This document shows positions 28,401-36,320 of a stretch of 64,000 nucleotides of DNA, one piece after another (positions within the stretch are counted from its first letter, which is position 1; every line of letters starts with the position of its first letter). Position numbers and translations under genes: made by a program. The stretch comes from JAGVSR01 sp963708775 (GTDB taxonomy: Bacteria; Pseudomonadota; Alphaproteobacteria; Rhizobiales; Hyphomicrobiaceae). The DNA lies in assembly GCA_963708775.1 (NCBI GenBank), contig CAVPTI010000015.1, positions 124,001 through 188,000 of the forward strand. Reading direction: 5' to 3'. The notes beneath the pieces were generated by a model. It saw only the letters and a program-made list of their open reading frames with translations. It ran no database searches and was not told the origin of the DNA.

Positions 28401-28534
28401 TCGTCGCAACTATACTGACACTCATGTTTCTGCCGGCGCTGTATGCGGCTTGGTTCCGTGTGCCGCGCTCGGCCATCGCGCCGGCCTCCCCCGCCGCCGG
28501 GTTTCATGAGCCGAATCTGCAAGCAACCCATTAG
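25430..28534 (+). CDS. RND efflux transporter
   Basis: 1034-residue inner-membrane proton-driven pump with the usual duplicated layout: helix 1, a large periplasmic loop, helices 2-7, a second loop, then helices 8-12. The membrane aspartate pair of the proton relay is in GLLVDDAIIAVEMM (about residue 405), and the C-terminal half has GMIMRNAVILIDQID and FWGPMAVSMMGGLLVAT. It works with the adaptor and an outer-membrane channel encoded elsewhere. The pump branch (a single polypeptide with a lipoprotein adaptor under TetR control) is common for solvents and phenolics in alphaproteobacteria. The true substrate is unknown. Confidence 0.93.
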   Translation: MRFNLSEIAVRNPAVVLFLIIATGLGGIWAYLNLGRAEDPNFTVKTMVVQALWPGATSDEVQRLVAEPLEKRLQEMPELDYVRTYSRPGQVVLQVQLKDSTRGRAATEAWYQVRKKLGDSRIELPQGVIGPFFNDEYGDVFSAVYMLTGDGATRADLKRQAETLRRSLLRVPDVAKVVLVGDVPERIYVEISYRKLATLGIPAETIFNAIGEQNVMTSAGAIDTDADRIEVRVSGAFTGEEAIRAVPVEADGKTFRLGDIADIRRGYEDPPAFLVMHRGKAAVGVAVAMAENANVLELGRNLEKAIAEIQSDIPLGIQIEQIADQPRVVEESVGEFLTSFGEALAIVLIVSFFSLGFRAGIVVALSVPLVLAIVFVVMFANGMNLDRITLGALIIALGLLVDDAIIAVEMMVVKIEEGFDRLRAAAFAWESTAFPMLTGTLVTAAGFLPVGFAKSTAGEYAGNIFWIVGLALIVSWIVAVVFTPYLGTKILVQRTGSHHKSHAYDGRSYRALRSAVNWSLKRRWLVIIATALSFASAVAGMALVEQQFFPTSSRPELFIEVRMPEGTSIESTAKAAAEAEKLLAGDADAVMYTTYIGQGSPRFFLALNPVLPNPSFALTVILTKDAVARERLKEKLEKAIADGAVPQARIRIDRLNFGPPVGFPVQFRVVGEDPQTVREIAHKVLAIMRTDLRAVDPQLEWNEQVKNITLEVDQDRARAFGLNTAQVSGTLQTLLSGRTVSEYREGIEILDVIVRAVPGERLDPGHIGDLTILARNGQAIPLRQVATIRYGFEEPILWRRNRDLNLSVRSDVAPGVQAPTVTASLAPKLAELTGTLPSGYRIDVGGAVEESEKANIALFKIFPVMFAAMLTILMLQLRSFAKLFLVFLTAPLGLIGAVAALLVFDAPFGFVALLGVIALAGMIMRNAVILIDQIDHDLAAGLQPWNAIVESTVRRARPVVLTALAAILAMIPLARSVFWGPMAVSMMGGLLVATILTLMFLPALYAAWFRVPRSAIAPASPAAGFHEPNLQATH

Positions 28535-28561
28535 GTCTCGCATGGTCGCTACACCAGTGCA

Positions 28562-28591
28562 CGCCGCTTCATAATTGGTTGCGGCGGTTTT
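28562..28591 (+). terminator. Possible terminator after the RND operon
   Basis: CGCCGC at 28562-28567 and GCGGCG at 28581-28586 form a 6-base stem with a 13-base loop, followed by GTTTT. It sits 28 bases after the pump stop and before a convergent gene. The long loop makes this a weak candidate. Confidence 0.4.
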
Positions 28592-28602
28592 GGGCCGTTC
28601 GG

Positions 28603-29422
28603 CTATTTCATGGAACTCAGAGCCTGTTCCAAGAACTTATCAAAATACGCGACGGTAATGAGACCTTGGCGCGGAAATTCAATATCGGTAATGATGTACA
28701 GCGCGATCGAGACCGAGGCTGCAAAAGTCACCATATGAACGAAGCTACGCCGCTTTGCAGCTCCCATACCAAAACCACCCAGCAATGAACCTCCGAGCCC
28801 AAGAGCAAATAGCATCACGTAAATGATGCGCGGTGGGTGACGCTCGTTGGCACCCGCTCGCTCTTGAGCGGCATGAAATGCCTCATTCAGTGCCGGCAGA
28901 ATTAACGTGCAGGGCGCCGTCGTGGGCATCCGGCGCGCAAGCGGCAACGGCTCCATCCCACACTTGGGTTCGCACCTCTGCAATCTTCCTTTTTTGATCA
29001 TCATCATAGATCGAGGCATCCTCGATGATCGAGAACCCAATCGGCAGCTTGTAAAGATTCAGACGTTCTGAAAGATAAAGCTTGAGCTTCGACCTCAAGT
29101 CGCTCTTTGCTGGCTCATCCAACATGCCCAGCCGGTCGTAGGCGGTGCTGATTTCGTTAGCCTCTTGCAGGATAAGTGTTCGCCGTTCGTCAAATCGCTG
29201 AAGCGCTCCCGAAAGTGTAAAAGCAAGCAGCAATCCCATGAGAGCGAAGACAGCACCTTCAACAGCGTTGAGGCCAGCCATTGCGGCGTTGCCCTCCTCC
29301 GCCAACCGCCTGAGGCCGATGCGCCGTCCATACTCCATCAGCGCCAGCGACCCGGCAAACATCGCCAGCGCCACCCCAACCGCGAAAAACAAGAAGAACA
29401 TGCGAAAAACCTCGGCACTCAT
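28603..29422 (-). pseudogene. Bestrophin-like/DUF4239-type membrane protein, one frameshift
   Basis: Membrane protein of about 270 residues with two N-terminal helices, a hydrophilic cytoplasmic or periplasmic middle part and two C-terminal helices. Recognisable family blocks are ALMGLLLAFTLSGALQRFDERR, NEISTAYDRLG and, after the break, LILPALNEAF, YVMLFALGLGGSLLGGFGMG and DIEFPRQGLI. The frame slips once near 28935; the two halves overlap and together give the normal family length. Annotated members are called bestrophin-like, but transport activity has not been shown as far as I know. The frameshift is probably technical. Confidence 0.7.
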
Positions 29423-29631
29423 AATTGCAACCCACCATGCTACTTATTCGAAGCTAATCGTATGGGCTATGCCATTTTCGCCAAGCCATGTCACTGATGG
29501 TCGACGTTGCAGGCCCGTGCCGCAAGGTCGACCTGTCCAGCGCATATTTTACCGTGTTTGCGAACGGCTATTTGACCTTACATTCGACGCGATAACGTGA
29601 GGCACCTCACGCAACTCGGAATTGTGTACGA

Positions 29632-30045
29632 ATGACCGGATCGACCAAAGCGGCTCTGGAAATCCACGCGCCAGCCAACGATGTTCCCATGGTCATTGGC
29701 GCGACAGCGTCCGCTATTGGCTGTTTGGCTTTAACGGGGACTGCGATCGTCCAGGGATATGTTGAGGGGGAAATCAGAGCCGACACTGTCTTGATTACAA
29801 CGAGCGGCAAAGTCGTGGGAACTGTCGTGGCAAGTGAAGTGATCGTCGAGGGAGAAGTGGTTGATGCATTGATTTTTGGCGATCGAATTGTGCTTCGGGA
29901 TGGCTCACATGTCACCGGCGAAATTTGGCATAAAGAACTCGTACTCGAAGCCGGCCACATGTTCGAAGGTAAGAGCCGCCGCCACGAAGCCCCCAGAAGC
30001 TTGGCTCCCGCCGACCCACAGCATCTGGAGGATGAGTTCGAGTGA
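29632..30045 (+). CDS. Bactofilin-family polymer-forming protein
   Basis: 137-residue cytoskeletal protein. The central right-handed beta-helix repeats are visible as TGTAIVQGYVEGEI, TVLITTSGKVVGTVVASEVIVEGEVVDALI and RIVLRDGSHVTGEI, flanked by short polar termini; this is the DUF583 bactofilin pattern. Such proteins form nucleotide-independent filaments that place cell-wall enzymes or stalk/morphology factors at the membrane. Its convergent neighbour is an L,D-transpeptidase, which fits a link to peptidoglycan, though they are not co-transcribed. Confidence 0.88.
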   Translation: MTGSTKAALEIHAPANDVPMVIGATASAIGCLALTGTAIVQGYVEGEIRADTVLITTSGKVVGTVVASEVIVEGEVVDALIFGDRIVLRDGSHVTGEIWHKELVLEAGHMFEGKSRRHEAPRSLAPADPQHLEDEFE

Positions 30046-30061
30046 GCGCCGCCTTCGCGCC

Positions 30062-31733
30062 TCAAGGCTTGAATGGCGCATTTAGGGCTTTAACGAGCCG
30101 GGCATCCCGACCGTAAATGTCGCGATGAAACGAAGCGCCGCCGACAGGCGACGGATCAACTGTCCAGTAGAGAATCAGGACAGGCAGCGGATTGGCAAGC
30201 TTGATCCATTGCTGTTTGCCAGTGGCCACCGCCGCATCGATCTTCGCTCTCGTCCAGCCGAGCCGGTCACCAAGAATGATCTCGGCGAGCTTCAGTGGAT
30301 CTTCGACGCGAATGCAGCCGTGACTGAAAGTGCGCCCTGACTTGTCGAATAACTGACGGCTCGGCGTATCATGCAAATATACAGAGTACTTGTTCGGAAA
30401 TAGAAACTTGACCAGCCCCAGCGCATTTTTTGGACCCGGCTTCTGCACAACACGGTAGGGAAAGCTTGCCGCTGTGTAGGCTGCGAAATCAACATCGCCG
30501 ACGGCCTTTCCGGAACCATCGGCAAGATAATAGTTCCCGGCTGCCAGGTACCCCGGATTAGCCGACGCCTTAGGAAATATCTTCATTGCGAACGATGCTC
30601 TGGGGCACCGTCCAATCCGGATTGAGGACCACGGACTTCATGGTCTCAGTGAAGATCGGCGTCTTCGTATACGACTGTCCGACGATGACGCGCGTTGTCC
30701 AGACCTTCTCACCCTTGAGAAAGACGTGCAGGTAGAAACCCGCGACGTTCACGATGACGGCCTCGGGAGCCATCGTCCGCAAAAGCCAGCGACCGCGCTC
30801 GAGGTTGGCACGAATTTGTTCGACACGCTCTGATGCGGTTACATTCAGCGCCGCAAGCGTTGTGGATCCGAGCACACCATCCGGATCAAGCCCCTGCGAG
30901 GCCTGGAACGTCTCGACTGCATCGGCCAATGACTGATCATAGATTTCTGGAGCAGCGACCCCGGCCGCTTCCCATTCGCCTGTAATCTTCAACCGGTCCC
31001 GTAGAACCGCAACGCGTGCATCGCTCTGCCCTGGCTTGAGCGGCGGACCATCCGGTATTTTGGGCCAGCCACCAGAGACATCATACTGAGTGTATTGCTG
31101 CAGTAGTGCCTTGAGCTCCACGTAGAGCGGATGCTTCAGGCTCACTTTGTCAACGAGTTCCAAAACGTCGCCGGCCTTCAACGCCGCCGCGATCGTTTCT
31201 GCTGGATCACGAGCGAGGACAGGACGTTCGAAGTTCCAATTTGGATCAAGCCCGTTCGGCGCGACTTTGCCGAAGTAGAGTTGGTAGAGCAGCCGGACGA
31301 GCGCGTCACTCAAGATGATCTCACGCTCAGCCACATTTTGCGGCTGCGACGTGACAGCCGCCTTGATGTAATCAGCATGGAAGTCAGCGGGCACCAAGCC
31401 ATCTTCCCAACTGCGTGCAATCGCTTTCGATAATGCGTCGATGCTCGCCGCATTCGTCCAGACGGGTTGATAGTCGAGCGCCGCGTAGAGCTTTGGAAGA
31501 AAGGCGTGACCCGCGATCTGGATTCCCGCGACCGTGCGGCCCGAAGGCTGGAGCAGTGCTTCAACGCGAACTTTGAGATCCTCATCGACCGGCTGCGCAT
31601 GGAGCGTCACCGGACTGCCGAGTACTGGGATCATCACGCCAATGGCAAAGACAATGACAAGAAGGGAGCGCATAGGGAAACGACTGGAGAACATTGTTGC
31701 TACGATCCAGAAGAAGCGAAAAAGCGCTTCCAA
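30062..31733 (-). pseudogene. L,D-transpeptidase (YcbB-like), one frameshift
   Basis: Exported peptidoglycan cross-linking enzyme of about 555 residues. An N-terminal signal/anchor (SLLVIVFAIGVMIPVLG) precedes a scaffold domain, a peptidoglycan-binding domain (ARVAVLRDRL, LDPDGVLGSTTLAALN) and the YkuD catalytic domain ending in TFSHGCIRVEDP with the catalytic cysteine. At 30582-30583 one extra base splits the frame inside VRNE: removing one A (minus strand) restores V-R-N-E-I-F-P-K and joins both ORFs. Everything on both sides is conserved, so this is likely a sequencing error. It makes 3-3 cross-links between meso-diaminopimelate residues. Confidence 0.82.
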
Positions 31734-31804
31734 AAATGCTAGGCAGAAAAATGCAGGCGAGCTCGTCCGAGCGGCGAGGCCGCCCTCAGCGCACTCGGCA
31801 ATGC

Positions 31805-33061
31805 CTACTTCGGCATCGGCAAACGTAATCGCAAATTCTCTTCGGCGTCAGGCAGCGATCCATCACCGGCCAGAGATGGGTCTTTAGTTCCGCGAGTACC
31901 TGAATCAAGTTGCCAATTGCCGGTGGGTCCGACAGGCACAGAATTGTAAGCCGGTTTTTGGACCTGTTTCGAATTCCCCATCGTCGCGTCGGGCTTTGCC
32001 AGCTTCTGATCAGTATTGAGGTTCAAGGGCGATGATAAGGAACCGTCCTTGCCAGTGAGCGGCGAGTTTGTGACGGGCGTGATCTCCACCGAAGGTACCG
32101 GCAGCCCCTGTGCCCGATAAAACTCCAACGCGGCTGGATGCAGCGGCGCGATCAATCCCTGCGTGCTCATTTCGGCTGGGATGAAACCAGCGAATGCGGG
32201 AGATGCGTCTCGAATGATTTGCAGATTGCCGAACACGGAGGTCACGAGATCACGCACGATGTGATCCGCAACATCGGCTTGCGTCACGAGCACCGCACGC
32301 AAGCCTACTGTTGAAACTGGGCCTTCGTTGCCTTTGTAAACGCCGCCCGAAACGGTGGCAGGGCGGTAGTAGAGTAGCTTGCTCGCAAGCCCATCAATCG
32401 CCGCCTTCGGCACCGGCAGGAGTTTCGCGGAACAAGCCTCTGTGGCCGCGGAAACGATCGGCGAGGGGTGACCAATGAGATAAGCAATGGCTTCAACTTC
32501 CCCCGCGCACAGGGCCGCAGATTGGTCACCGACTGCGATATCGACGAGGCCTTTGCGGTCTGAGGGTGTCCAACCCAAGACGTCGAAAAGGGCTTCAGCG
32601 GTCTCGCGCGTCCCTGTTCCTATGCGCCCCGCACTGAATTTGCGTGTTTTCAGATCGTCAATGCTGGAGATGCCGCTATCGGCTCGAACCAGAATGGTGA
32701 ATGCCTCGCCGTGGAGAGAGAACACTGACCGCAAGTCACGATCCGCACCAACCGCTCCGAACAAGCCACCGCCGGTGACCGCGTTGTATTCAATATCGGA
32801 CTGGACGATCGCAAAGGGCGTCTTGACCGGATCGAGGGCGAGGATATTGGCCATCGAACCGCGGCTCGCAACGACAGAGCAGGGCGGCGGCGGTCGGTCT
32901 GTTCTTGCAGCGATGGTTTTGCAGATGGCCTCACCTGCGACGTAGTAGAGCCCGCCGGCGTTGCCCGTAGTTATTGTAACAGGATCAGCGGCTCGAGCAG
33001 GACCACTCGCGACCGCTTCCGTGAGAAAAAGGGCGGCCGTTACTGCAAACCAACGCTTCAT
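31805..33061 (-). CDS. TAXI-family TRAP transporter solute-binding protein
   Basis: 418-residue periplasmic protein. A signal peptide (ending GPARA) is followed by the TAXI-type binding fold with TGNAGGLYYVAGEAICK, SRGSMANILAL, QSDIEYNAVTG and the ligand loop ARIGTGTRETAE-like block. The last 80 or so residues are an added low-complexity tail rich in Pro, Asn and Ser that usual TAXI proteins (about 320-340 residues) lack. No TRAP membrane subunits are nearby, so it is an orphan; such orphans may bind carboxylates or amino acids and serve other transporters or sensors. Confidence 0.82.
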   Translation of the reverse strand: MKRWFAVTAALFLTEAVASGPARAADPVTITTGNAGGLYYVAGEAICKTIAARTDRPPPPCSVVASRGSMANILALDPVKTPFAIVQSDIEYNAVTGGGLFGAVGADRDLRSVFSLHGEAFTILVRADSGISSIDDLKTRKFSAGRIGTGTRETAEALFDVLGWTPSDRKGLVDIAVGDQSAALCAGEVEAIAYLIGHPSPIVSAATEACSAKLLPVPKAAIDGLASKLLYYRPATVSGGVYKGNEGPVSTVGLRAVLVTQADVADHIVRDLVTSVFGNLQIIRDASPAFAGFIPAEMSTQGLIAPLHPAALEFYRAQGLPVPSVEITPVTNSPLTGKDGSLSSPLNLNTDQKLAKPDATMGNSKQVQKPAYNSVPVGPTGNWQLDSGTRGTKDPSLAGDGSLPDAEENLRLRLPMPK

Positions 33062-33279
33062 ATGGTGCCTTCAATACGGTTGAGCATGACGATGTGATCG
33101 AGCATGCAAAATGACACATACCAACGGCAATGACCATCCTCGAGGGAGGCCGTTGCTCCCATGACGCAAAGCCGTGGAAGCGTCCAATCGAGAGATTATA
33201 AACCTACAGAATGATTGCTGAATCTAGATTGATTGCAATTTGGCGCTGACGAAAATCAGCCGGACGCGCATACACGCGA

Positions 33280-34179
33280 CTACTCAATTTCCCGGTCGGG
33301 CCGACCTCGACCCTTCTTTTCGGCTTTGAACGCTGCCGATGTTTTTTCGCTCCGGCCTCGCGCACCCTCTTCGTCGGAATAGCCGACTTTGGCGATCCAG
33401 CTTTCAACCGCGCGCATGCCCGGCGTATCGATGATGCATCCTCCGCCCGGACGCGCAAAGAGTTGACGATGCGTTGTTGTGTGGCGGCCGCGGCTATCAT
33501 GAAGGCGTACGGGCTGAGTGGCCTGGGCATCCCGGCCCAGCAGCATGTTCGTCAAAGTCGATTTCCCGACGCCGGACGAGCCGACGAGGCCGACGGTCTG
33601 GTTGCCGTCAAAATAGCGCTCCACGTCGCCGACTCCTTCGCCCGCCTGGGCACTGATAACGTGTAACGGAACACCATGTGCAACACTTGTAATCTGCTCC
33701 GTAAACACCCGCGCATCACGTGTAAGATCGACTTTGTTGAGAATGATGACGGGAGCGGCACCGCTATCGCGGACCAGCGTCAGCAAGCGTTCGATCCGCG
33801 CTTGATTGAAGTCGCCGTCGGGCGCGGTAACGATAAATACCACATCGACATTTGCAGCCAACAGCTGCGGTCGGTTCTCACCCGACGCCTTTCGGATCAG
33901 GGCAGACGTTCGCGGTAGCACTGCTTCTATTCTGGCAGGGCCTTCTCCCGTGGCCAAGCGCAACGCAATGAAATCGCCCACACCTGGAAGATCGAATTTT
34001 TGCACGGCCTCATTGCGAAGTCGGCCGGATACTTCGGCCGAGAGTTCGGCGGTGGCTGTGATGACTTGAAGGTGGCTGCGGTGCTCGCTCACCACGCGCC
34101 CCGGCACGAAACCCTCTTCGGCCTGTGCGGCAAAGGCCTCTTCTCGCACTTTGTTCCAGCCGAATAACTCAAGTGGCAT
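33280..34179 (-). CDS. rsgA: Ribosome-assembly GTPase RsgA, zinc-binding C-terminus missing
   Basis: 299-residue circularly permuted GTPase that helps the late maturation of the 30S subunit. An OB-fold N-terminus is followed by the G motifs in permuted order: NKVD (148-151), GSSGVGKST (200-208), GRHTTTH (231-237) and DTPGM (251-255). Normal RsgA proteins go on for about 60-100 residues with a C-x-n-H-x-C zinc knuckle; here the sequence after VESW (residue 261) changes into a Lys/Arg/Glu-rich tail with no cysteine or histidine. No other frame nearby restores the motif, so it looks like a deletion rather than a frameshift. Activity on the ribosome may be reduced. Confidence 0.8.
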   Translation of the reverse strand: MPLELFGWNKVREEAFAAQAEEGFVPGRVVSEHRSHLQVITATAELSAEVSGRLRNEAVQKFDLPGVGDFIALRLATGEGPARIEAVLPRTSALIRKASGENRPQLLAANVDVVFIVTAPDGDFNQARIERLLTLVRDSGAAPVIILNKVDLTRDARVFTEQITSVAHGVPLHVISAQAGEGVGDVERYFDGNQTVGLVGSSGVGKSTLTNMLLGRDAQATQPVRLHDSRGRHTTTHRQLFARPGGGCIIDTPGMRAVESWIAKVGYSDEEGARGRSEKTSAAFKAEKKGRGRPDREIE

Positions 34180-34451
34180 GATTTAGGTACCTCTGGCGGC
34201 TGCGTCGGACAGCCAAACCATCAATAGCACTCTGAAACTACAAGTGCTAAGGTGGATCCTCTCGCCCTGTAAGGGGCGCCATTCAACACACCGAAACCGA
34301 CACTGCCGGCGTTGGGCCGCAACCTTGGCCCTGGCAACGTCGGCCCCACGATAATGCTAGCCGATCGGGCTCCTAGACCCGCTTTTCGACGAGCCAACGA
34401 GAACCCGCCGGGTCATCTCGCTCACAATCGCGTGCCGGCAATCAAGCCTGC

Positions 34452-34727
34452 GTGAATCTCAAAGAAAGCTTTTTCATGTACCCAATTCGAAAGCCGACAA
34501 TGCCGGTTCTCCAACCCGAGCCGGTCATTCCCGTCGGAGAAAGAAAGACGATGGAGACGCTGATGGCACACGATTGCCGTTGGCCAATCGGCGATCCGCA
34601 GGGCCAAGATTTTCATTTTTGTGGCAAGCAGAAAGTCGACGGTCATCCCTACTGCGAATTCCACGTTCGCCGCGCAAACCAGCCGACAAGACCACGAACA
34701 GTCTCTTATCCGCACTTCGGCAGCTAG
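34452..34727 (+). CDS. GcrA C-terminal-domain miniprotein
   Basis: 91-residue protein (or 83 if it starts at the ATG at 34476). It matches only the C-terminal Cys/His motif of the alphaproteobacterial cell-cycle regulator GcrA: CRWPIGDP near residue 42, DFHFCG, then PYCEFH. The N-terminal helix-turn-helix of full GcrA is absent. The spacing C-x13-C-x10-C-x2-H could bind a metal. In GcrA this domain contacts the sigma-70 region of RNA polymerase (known for the family); a free copy could compete with or tune GcrA, but that is inference. The following small gene is 54 bases downstream. Confidence 0.7.
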   Translation: MNLKESFFMYPIRKPTMPVLQPEPVIPVGERKTMETLMAHDCRWPIGDPQGQDFHFCGKQKVDGHPYCEFHVRRANQPTRPRTVSYPHFGS

Positions 34728-34780
34728 TAGAGATCGGCGGGGCGTGCGCCCCCCGCCACCACAAGGAGTCCTCGAGCGGC

Positions 34781-34969
34781 ATGATTGAACCCAGCGAGAT
34801 TTCACGTGAACTCGATCGCTTGATCACGCTCGGTCACCAAGATGCTAGCCTGTTGACTGCCCTTCAGCGGAAGTTCCCCGATTTGACGGAGTCCGAACTT
34901 GAGGATGGCTTTGCACGGGTGAAAGCAAGCCGAAGCATGAAATCCAATCCCGCCGACACGGACATTTAA
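34781..34969 (+). CDS. Small hypothetical protein (62 aa)
   Basis: 62-residue helical cytoplasmic protein, ATG at 34781 with AAGGAG upstream. Sequence features are two predicted amphipathic helices (SRELDRLITLGHQDASLLTALQ and a second with LTESELEDGFARVKASR), Asp/Glu/Arg-rich. I do not recognise the family. It follows the GcrA-like miniprotein and precedes the transglutaminase-like gene by 24 bases, so the three may form one unit. Confidence 0.6.
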   Translation: MIEPSEISRELDRLITLGHQDASLLTALQRKFPDLTESELEDGFARVKASRSMKSNPADTDI

Positions 34970-34993
34970 CGCGATGAACGAAAGTCGGACTTC

Positions 34994-35806
34994 ATGAAGT
35001 TACAAGTGGGCTACGAGATGGACTACGAGTTTCCCCAGCCCACGCCCGTCATTCTGATGCTGAATGTGCACTACTCGCGAGCCTCGGATCTGCACTTTCC
35101 CGATCATGCGATCTTGACACCGTCTGTGCCCATCGACGGCTATCGAGATGGCTTCGGAAATTGGTGCAGCCGTCTGGTTGCCCCACCCGGCACCATGCGC
35201 ATTACCTCAAGTACAGTGGTGAACGACAGCGGAAAGCCCGATCCGCAGGTACCGGATGCCACCCAAATTGCGGTTGAGAAGCTGCCCGAGGAAGCGCTCG
35301 TCTTTCTCCTTGCGAGCCGCTTCTGCGACAGTGATCGGATGCTGGACCTCGCGTGGCAACATTTCGGCGGCGGAGCCACCGGTTGGGCGCGAGTCCAGGC
35401 AATCTGCGACTTCGTGCATGCGCACATCATGTTCGGATACGAACATGCGCGCGTAACTCGAACGGCCTCGGAAGCTTATGAGGAGCGCAAAGGGGTCTGC
35501 CGGGATTACGCTCATCTGGCGATTGCGTTCTGCCGGGCCCTCAACATCCCGGCCCGTTATTGCACGGGGTATTTGGGGGACATTGGCACCGCTCCGCCTT
35601 ATCCGCCGGGAGACTTTGCAGCGTGGTTTGAAGCATACCTCGGCGGCCAATGGTACACATTCGATCCGAGAAACAATACGCCCCGCATCGGGCGCGTTCT
35701 GATCGCGCGCGGCCGCGATGCGGCGGATGTCGCGATCACCACCACATTTGGCCCTAACACACTTAAGTCGTTTCGAGTTTGGACGGACGAGATCACTGCC
35801 ACCTGA
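34994..35806 (+). CDS. Transglutaminase-like protein, atypical active site
   Basis: 270-residue cytoplasmic protein of the transglutaminase/papain-like fold with an N-terminal beta domain (about residues 1-90). The nucleophile is present in ERKGVCRDYAHL (Cys169) and the acidic residue in YTFDPRNN (Asp224). At the position of the catalytic histidine (normally HAWFE) there is Phe208 in GDFAAWFEAYLGG. This variant is, as far as I recall, common to a subgroup of bacterial members, so activity may be altered or lost. It is 3 bases before the yaiI-type gene and probably co-transcribed. Substrate unknown; protease or amidase roles are usual for bacterial members. Confidence 0.8.
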   Translation: MKLQVGYEMDYEFPQPTPVILMLNVHYSRASDLHFPDHAILTPSVPIDGYRDGFGNWCSRLVAPPGTMRITSSTVVNDSGKPDPQVPDATQIAVEKLPEEALVFLLASRFCDSDRMLDLAWQHFGGGATGWARVQAICDFVHAHIMFGYEHARVTRTASEAYEERKGVCRDYAHLAIAFCRALNIPARYCTGYLGDIGTAPPYPPGDFAAWFEAYLGGQWYTFDPRNNTPRIGRVLIARGRDAADVAITTTFGPNTLKSFRVWTDEITAT

Positions 35807-35809
35807 CAG

Positions 35810-36286
35810 ATGACGCCAAAAATTCAAATCTACGTTGATGCCGATGCCTGTCCTGTAAAGGCCGAGGCTGTCCGCGTTGCAGAACGGCACGGCATTACAC
35901 TTTTCATGGTATCCAACAGCTGGATGCGACTTGAGGAGCACCCGCTGATACAGCGTGTTGTCGTTTCTCAAGGAGCAGATGTCGCAGATGACTGGATCGC
36001 CGAGCGCGTCGGGGCCTTCGACATTGTCGTCACCGCAGACATCCTGCTTGCGGCACGATGTTTGAAGGCAGGAGCGCAATGCATCGGCCCAACGGGCAAA
36101 CCCTACACCGATGCAAACATCGGCACGGCGGTGGCGATGCGCGACCTGCAAAGACATCTGCGCGAGACTGGAGAAAGTCGAGGTCTCAATGCTGCGTTCA
36201 CAGCACGCGATCGGTCCCGATTTCTCGAACAGCTGGAGAATGCGGTTCAACTTGCAAAGCGCGCCAGCCGCTCGGCCAGTCCGTAG
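35810..36286 (+). CDS. DUF188/YaiI-YqxD family protein
   Basis: 158-residue cytoplasmic protein of the UPF0178 family. The N-terminal metal-site-like motif YVDADACPVK, the central DVADDWIAERV and VVTADILLAARCL, and the GPTGKPYTDANIG block are all diagnostic. The fold resembles PIN-type nucleases (three conserved aspartates), but a function has not been established. Start at 35810 follows the transglutaminase-like stop by 3 bases. Confidence 0.9.
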   Translation: MTPKIQIYVDADACPVKAEAVRVAERHGITLFMVSNSWMRLEEHPLIQRVVVSQGADVADDWIAERVGAFDIVVTADILLAARCLKAGAQCIGPTGKPYTDANIGTAVAMRDLQRHLRETGESRGLNAAFTARDRSRFLEQLENAVQLAKRASRSASP

Positions 36287-36320
36287 CGCTCAAAGACACA
36301 AATCATCGCAAGTAGTCGCG

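Noticed and set aside
34180..34451. Possible tRNA or small RNA between rsgA and the GcrA-like gene
   Set aside because: No cloverleaf, no T-arm-like GTTCGA element and no terminator could be found.
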